From Gnetum montanum (Eukaryota; Streptophyta; Gnetopsida; Gnetales; Gnetaceae): a stretch of 64,000 bases of DNA. The first letter of the stretch is position 1. Each line of letters starts with the position of its first letter. The notes beneath the pieces were generated by a model. That model saw nothing but the letters and a program-made list of their open reading frames with translations. It ran no database searches and was not told the DNA's origin. Position numbers and translations under genes: made by a program. Of the stretch, positions 59,464-64,000 are shown piece after piece. Where the stretch lies: NCBI GenBank assembly GCA_015680685.1, contig MNCI01002736.1:154611-218610 (forward strand), in the 5' to 3' direction.

Positions 59464-60003
59464 CTATGTTGCATTTAAAAAAATATTATTAACAAATTAT
59501 ATAAAAATTGCTAGTATGTTGTAGCACATCTAAAAATTTACACTACAAGCATATAGGCATATTGAAATTGCATAAAACCACTATTAGTGATCAAATATTA
59601 AAATAATAGTAATCTTACCACTAAAATATATGAGTTAACAACAATCAAACACAACACAAGAAGACAACTTTAAAAATATCAATAAATTAATTTCTTCAAT
59701 GCCTACACCCAAATGCAAATGAGACCCTTTTCCACATAAGAAAGGAACATGATGTCATCATTCTAAATGATGCATCTAAATATTTCAATTCATTAAAAGT
59801 ATTATTTCAAGGCATGGTTTTTCTTCAATTAACTTATAATAACATATGTAATGGTTTTGCAAATATAGCTCAATTCAAATAATGCTACAAAAATTAAGAG
59901 CCTACAATGTTAACAAACAATTCAAAAATAGAAATAGAACCTTCTATATGGCTTTTAAAAAAACTGTATGACTACAAGTTTTATAATTTATGATTGTTCT
60001 TAC

Positions 60004-60150
60004 GTTGGTCCAATAAATCTAAAACGATTACACCATTTTAAATCAAAATGTGAACTAGAATCACTATCACATTCAATAGACATAAATACTATATTTCCAT
60101 TTTTATGTTGATACACATTTCTACTTCTTTGCCAAGATAAAACACAAGCA
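60004..60150 (-). other. Possible coding exon upstream of the Ulp1-like fragment
   Basis: A minus-strand 48-codon open stretch containing SWQRSRNVYQHKNG and HFDLKWCNRFRFIGPT, ending at the splice donor GTAAGA (60003-59998). No family recognised. Lies 540 bp upstream of, and on the same strand as, the Ulp1-like fragment, so it may belong to the same gene. The rest of 59464-60779 is A+T-rich without recognised content. Confidence 0.35.
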
Positions 60151-60421
60151 CTTTTTTTTTAGGAAAATATCACACCTATAATATATATCAAAAATTTCCA
60201 AAATGCTAAATTCAAATGTAGATATGTATTTCAGTTAGAGAAAATATAACTAACCAAGGATTCCGAAACAAATAAGGTTGAATTCTGTCAACATAACTCG
60301 ATTTTCTCACAAGTATCGGCTAGAAAATGCAGTATGTAGTATAACAAACATTGTGGTGCTTACCAGCAGCTGCAAAAGAAATCAAGAAACAATTACACAT
60401 TCATGTAAAAACATACCTAGA

Positions 60422-60655
60422 TCATCTTAAACTAAGCGAGTAATCAAAAATAACAAAAGCCCAAAGCCTCGCCGTAAATAAGAGCATTGATATCATGCAA
60501 CATGAGGGGTCTTTTACTACGATATTGACAAGAAAACAAAGCAAATGTCTTGCAAGAGTTCCAGCTAAAAATTCTGATAGCTGGGGCGCTATGGAAGAAT
60601 GAAATATTGGATAGTGGTTCAGCAGGGTTGCATATCCGATACCGCTGCCAGGCAA
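60422..60655 (-). other. Possible 5' exon region (minus strand)
   Basis: A minus-strand 77-codon frame from ATG 60655, GC-richer than its surroundings. Just past its stop are intron-like signals: donor GTATGT (60416-60411) and, 47 bases after it starts, an acceptor TTTCTTTTGCAG, then CTGCTG and another donor GTAAGC. The interval is too short for one normal plant intron, so the exact structure is unclear. The protein is not recognised. Confidence 0.25.
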
Positions 60656-60779
60656 AGAAAACGAATGGAAGAAATGGCGCTCAAATCTTGAAAGATGTGT
60701 TATGCAAATATGGCTTTATTCCCTATGGGCATACATGTACTTTATGGTATGGTTGGGGAATGCATGTACATTATGAGGC

Positions 60780-61787
60780 ATGGGCATGCATTCACATCAA
60801 ATACAAATACAGGGTTTTCTATTTTTTCAAATTGTGGGGTTTTTACCACGGTCCCCAAGTTTAAACACTCAAGTCCATAGCCTTCTTCAGCCCCATGGCA
60901 TTCAGGTTTCCCATGCTTGTTACTACGCTCGTCATTTTATTCTGGTAGAATTATCTGATGCTTCCCAGGTAGAAAAGGCTCTCTCTCAAAAAAATTTTCC
61001 AACTAGAAATGCAACTTTAATCGCACGCACCTGGAGTTTTGACTTTAATGTCAATGACCCAGCTTTTAATATAATTCCTTGTTACGTAGAACTGCCCAAT
61101 CTTCCACTCATTTTCTCCTCTGTTGAGAGGGACATTGTTAGCACCCTGGGCCCTATTATTTCCGATCATTGCACGGCGATCAATGGAACTCAAATTCGCC
61201 GTTATTGTATTGAACTGGATATAGCCCTTCGGAAGACCTCATTAAACCTTGGTGCTGGTGGAAAAATCTTTACCCAAAAAGTGGACTATTTTTACCTTCC
61301 AAACTCATGTAGTTATTGTCACAGGGCCGAGCATCATATCTCGGCGTGTCCTATCCTAGCCAGGAAAAAACAACCTGTAGCCTCTCAGAAGACTCGTTCC
61401 CTAGTCACACCACCAGTAGGTCCATCCTCAGTATCATTTAAATTCGGATCTCCTCCCCCAATAACTCCTAAATCCTCCTCTCAACCTAGCCGCTCCAAGC
61501 TACAGAAACAACAGTTAGGTACTCACACCTCCACCCAGGTCATCCCTTCAAACGTTGTCAAGAACTCATTCTCGGAGGATGAGTTCGTGGTGGCCAATGG
61601 AAGAAAACGAGTCAAATCTTCTCTTCGTTCTACTTCTCCCTCCAACTCCTCTTCACTAGACACTTCTATGGCCCTTGTCCCCACCAACAACTCCTTTGCC
61701 CTCCTGTCAGGAACAAAGGAAACTGATACTTCAACTCCCAAACCTTTTGTTGTCCTCCCATCCAACCTACCCCCAGTTTCCTCATGA
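60780..61787 (+). CDS. LINE ORF1 protein (DUF4283-like, CCHC knuckle)
   Basis: 335 codons from the first ATG after an in-frame TGA (60774). From residue about 15 (IVGFLPRSPSLN) to about 130 it follows the DUF4283 pattern common in plant LINE ORF1: ARHFILVEL, ARTWSFDFNVND, CYVELPNLPL. A zinc knuckle CSYCHRAEHHISAC (61308-61349) has exact CX2CX4HX4C spacing. The last 140 residues are Ser/Pro/Thr/Lys-rich and disordered-looking. It likely binds the LINE RNA in the particle. The true start may be missing if the element is 5'-truncated. The stop TGA (61785-61787) overlaps the ORF2 ATG. Confidence 0.8.
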   Translation: MGMHSHQIQIQGFLFFQIVGFLPRSPSLNTQVHSLLQPHGIQVSHACYYARHFILVELSDASQVEKALSQKNFPTRNATLIARTWSFDFNVNDPAFNIIPCYVELPNLPLIFSSVERDIVSTLGPIISDHCTAINGTQIRRYCIELDIALRKTSLNLGAGGKIFTQKVDYFYLPNSCSYCHRAEHHISACPILARKKQPVASQKTRSLVTPPVGPSSVSFKFGSPPPITPKSSSQPSRSKLQKQQLGTHTSTQVIPSNVVKNSFSEDEFVVANGRKRVKSSLRSTSPSNSSSLDTSMALVPTNNSFALLSGTKETDTSTPKPFVVLPSNLPPVSS

Positions 61788-64000
61788 ATCTCCTTTCTTG
61801 GAACGTTCGAGGCCTTACTGATAGGCTTCGACGGAAGCGAGCAGGCAACTTTATATCTAGTCTTAATTTGACTTTTGATTTCATTCTCCTTCAAGAAATT
61901 AAGATTTCCGCCGACCTTTTATCCTATTCCTCCCATTGGTTTCTTCCTTGCTCCTCACTCCTAGCGACATCCCATGCATGTGGGAAAGGAGGAGCGGCCA
62001 TTCTCCTCTCACCCTACTGGAAAACTAAAATCCTTCAAAGTGGTTCTGATTCTGGGCATAGAGTTTCCTGGGCCACCTTCTCATCCCAGCATGACCCTTT
62101 TGGCATTTGCTCGATATATGCCCCAAATGACTCCATAGAACAGGCTCTCCTTTGGCATGAACTTGCAACTTCTCTCCCCCCAATGCCTTGGATATTCGGA
62201 GGAGATTTTAATATGGTAGAATTCCCTCAAGATAAGCTCGGAGGGGCATTTCTTCAATTGCCCAATCTCGAGTATCAGGCCTGGTTTGCATTTAAGAAAA
62301 GATTTTACCTCTCAGACAGGGCAGACAACTCCACGTACGCTCTCCCCCATAGATTTACTTGGAGCAATCTCCGTCTAGGGCAAGCTCGCATCTACAGCAG
62401 GTTAGATAGGTTCTATTTCTCCACCCTCTCCCTTTGGCAAGCTTTCTCTGCCACTACAGTTCATCATCATGCCACCTTATCCGACCACCTTCCTATCTCC
62501 ATATCTATCAAGATTCATGGTAGCCCTGACCGACAAAAATTCCATCTTTTCAGACTACACAACAACTGTTTTTCTTCCCCCACTGCCCAACTTCTTCTCT
62601 CCAACCTTTGGAATGCCGAACCTAGGCCCCTAAATCAGACGGGTTGGATTAATTGGTGGCATCGTGCTTCATGTCGAGTGCGAAACTTCGCTCGTTCATA
62701 TGGTAAGACCGTGGCTGCTCAAGCCAAACTTGAATACAACAAAATTCACCTCACTATTGAGCATCTCACTAACAAACTAGCTCAAGATCCCTTCAATACT
62801 CTAGTTCACGAGGAGCTAGCTAGAGCACGTGTCGCCTTCCAACATTGGGAAGTGTATCGAGCACAAAGTGCCTTAACTAAAAGTCGGCTCACTTGGTTAA
62901 ATATTCAAGATGAACACTGTAAGGAATTTTTTAAATATCTTAATGCTGCTTCCCCTTCGCATGCTATAGACAAAATCTCATGTGAGGGTACCACCATTAC
63001 TGACCACAATAGTATCCTCTCTTTTCTTAAGAACCACTACGAAACCCTTTTTGCTGCTACCCCAATGGACATCTCTTCGTTCCAGGCTGCCACCCCTGAT
63101 TATCCTCGCCTTATTAATCCTACTATGCTACAAAGCCTTGACGCTGATATCACTCTAGCGGAGCTACAGGAGGCTTGTTCCAAGTTAAGTCGAGGAAAGG
63201 CTCCTGGTTATGATGGGTTTCCAGTAGAATTTTTTCAAAATCATTGGGATTTGGTTGGCAAGGATCTTTTGCAGGTCATTAACGAGGCTCTCTTAACTGG
63301 TTCCCTTGGGCCCAATCTAAATCAAGGGGTAATTCGTCTCCTCCCCAAGTTTGGGGATCTAACCGATATCTCCAATTGGCATCCCATAACTCTTCTCAAT
63401 GTAGTGTATAAAATTTGGGCGAAGTGCCTTGCCTTACGGCTGAAAAAAATTCTCGGTCAGATCATATCCCCTCAGCAAACAGGATTCGTTCCTGGTAGAT
63501 ATATTTTAGACAATGTGGTAGCGGCGTGGGAAGGTCTCAAGTGGGCTGAGGATGATGGACAAGATATTCTCCTAGTGAAACTAGATTATGCCAAGGCTTA
63601 TGACAACATTAAGTGGGATTTTATCTTGCAGACTATGACCAAACTGGGTTTTGGACCCAAGTTCTTGCATATGGTGAAATGCTTATTCTCAGATGCTACT
63701 GCAAGAATTGCCACTACCTTCGGCATTATCTCTCCCTTCCCAATACATAGGTCTGTGCGCCAAGGTTGTCCTCTCGCCCCCTATCTCTTTATCATTGCAT
63801 CGGACTTTCTTTGTCATCAAATTAACCTGGACATTAAAACTAAAGTTCTCACTGGGGTTAGCCTTTCCTCCTCTCAACAACAGCTTCTCAATATGCACTT
63901 TGCCGATGACTCCTTTTTTCTAGTTCAAAACACAGCCACCAATTTGCACCGCCTCTTATCAAGGGTGGAGCAATATTGCACACTCTCAGGTTCCATAATT
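61784..64000 (+). CDS. LINE ORF2 protein (endonuclease and reverse transcriptase), open to window edge
   Basis: 739 codons without a stop from ATG 61784. The endonuclease (residues 1 to about 240) has MNLLSWNVRG, LLQEIKIS, GGDFNMVE, RLDRFYF and SDHLPI, so the expected Asn, Glu, Asp and His positions are present. The connecting region (about 300-400) includes WLNIQDEHCKEFFKYLNAA. RT motifs: GKAPGYDGFPVEFF, ISNWHPITLLNVVYKIWAK, QTGFVPGRYILDN, LVKLDYAKAYDN, RQGCPLAPYLF and catalytic FADD at 63899-63910 (residues 706-709). The C-terminal part lies outside the window. It would nick the target and prime reverse transcription there. Start chosen for the canonical opening and the ATGA overlap with ORF1. 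Possibly still functional. Confidence 0.92.
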   Translation, partial: MNLLSWNVRGLTDRLRRKRAGNFISSLNLTFDFILLQEIKISADLLSYSSHWFLPCSSLLATSHACGKGGAAILLSPYWKTKILQSGSDSGHRVSWATFSSQHDPFGICSIYAPNDSIEQALLWHELATSLPPMPWIFGGDFNMVEFPQDKLGGAFLQLPNLEYQAWFAFKKRFYLSDRADNSTYALPHRFTWSNLRLGQARIYSRLDRFYFSTLSLWQAFSATTVHHHATLSDHLPISISIKIHGSPDRQKFHLFRLHNNCFSSPTAQLLLSNLWNAEPRPLNQTGWINWWHRASCRVRNFARSYGKTVAAQAKLEYNKIHLTIEHLTNKLAQDPFNTLVHEELARARVAFQHWEVYRAQSALTKSRLTWLNIQDEHCKEFFKYLNAASPSHAIDKISCEGTTITDHNSILSFLKNHYETLFAATPMDISSFQAATPDYPRLINPTMLQSLDADITLAELQEACSKLSRGKAPGYDGFPVEFFQNHWDLVGKDLLQVINEALLTGSLGPNLNQGVIRLLPKFGDLTDISNWHPITLLNVVYKIWAKCLALRLKKILGQIISPQQTGFVPGRYILDNVVAAWEGLKWAEDDGQDILLVKLDYAKAYDNIKWDFILQTMTKLGFGPKFLHMVKCLFSDATARIATTFGIISPFPIHRSVRQGCPLAPYLFIIASDFLCHQINLDIKTKVLTGVSLSSSQQQLLNMHFADDSFFLVQNTATNLHRLLSRVEQYCTLSGSII

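Larger units (their letters stand above)
60780..64000 (+). mobile_element. Intact-looking L1-type LINE, 3' part outside window
   Basis: An ORF1 with DUF4283-like and zinc-knuckle regions and an ORF2 that stays open to the window edge. The 5' boundary is not clear: ORF1 similarity begins near 60820 and the left flank has no recognisable LINE 5' UTR, so 5' truncation within ORF1 is possible. It differs in sequence from the LINE at 1-4628 and looks much younger. Confidence 0.85.

Noticed and set aside
1-64000. tRNA, rRNA or other structural RNA genes
   Set aside because: None recognised by eye on either strand. Only the short tRNA-complementary primer sites of the retroelements were found.

Overview
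The window looks like a piece of a large, repeat-rich land-plant nuclear genome, probably a gymnosperm. That is an inference from three things: plant-type L1 LINEs, Ty1/copia and Ty3/gypsy LTR elements with plant tRNA-Asp primer sites, and a gypsy element carrying a second, plant Tat-type RNase H. Almost every base that can be assigned belongs to a transposable element, and most elements are decayed by stop codons. There is very little host coding sequence: one convincing first exon of a BolA-like gene (minus strand, about 24.3 kb) and a decayed Ulp1-type protease remnant (minus strand, about 59.1-59.5 kb).

Layout. 1-4628: decayed, GC-rich LINE with its 3' poly(A), apparently inserted in a copia element whose remainder follows at 4629-about 8370. 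8371-20722: gypsy element A (LTR, tRNA-Asp PBS, gag, protease, RNase H and integrase with the RT core deleted, spacer with an internal promoter-like site, a third reading frame 'ORF3', 3' LTR). 20723-24690: mostly unassigned sequence with the BolA-like exon. 24690-25545: a 90-bp minisatellite. 25546-26401: a tandem array of about 130-bp units. 26402-45217: minus-strand gypsy element D, inserted in that array, with 2.6-2.9 kb LTRs. Element B (27858-36036, plus strand, same family as A) sits inside D's left LTR; the other D LTR preserves the empty target site. 45218-45515: rest of the 130-bp array. 47388-48186: a second array of the same units. 50681-58983: element C, related to A and B, with a 5-bp target duplication and similar LTRs. 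It holds gag and ORF3 but no pol. 58984-60779: Ulp1-like remnant and exon-like pieces. 60780-64000: a second LINE whose ORF1 is open and whose ORF2 runs open off the window edge. It is the only clearly intact protein-coding element here.

How the parts relate. A, B and C share LTR ends (TGATGA...TCATCA), a conserved R-region block with AATAAA, a tRNA-Asp primer site and an unusual CX2CX3HX4C gag knuckle. A and C also share ORF3, a long coiled-coil protein placed after pol, where envelope-like genes lie in some plant elements. In both, ORF3 is preceded by about 490 bp by a perfect 14-bp palindrome plus a TATAAATA box. The LTR promoters have the same layout, a palindrome upstream of a TATA box, although the palindrome sequence differs between elements. 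This possible ORF3 / palindrome / internal-promoter arrangement is the best candidate for an undescribed system. Order of insertion readable from nesting: 130-bp array, then D, then B.
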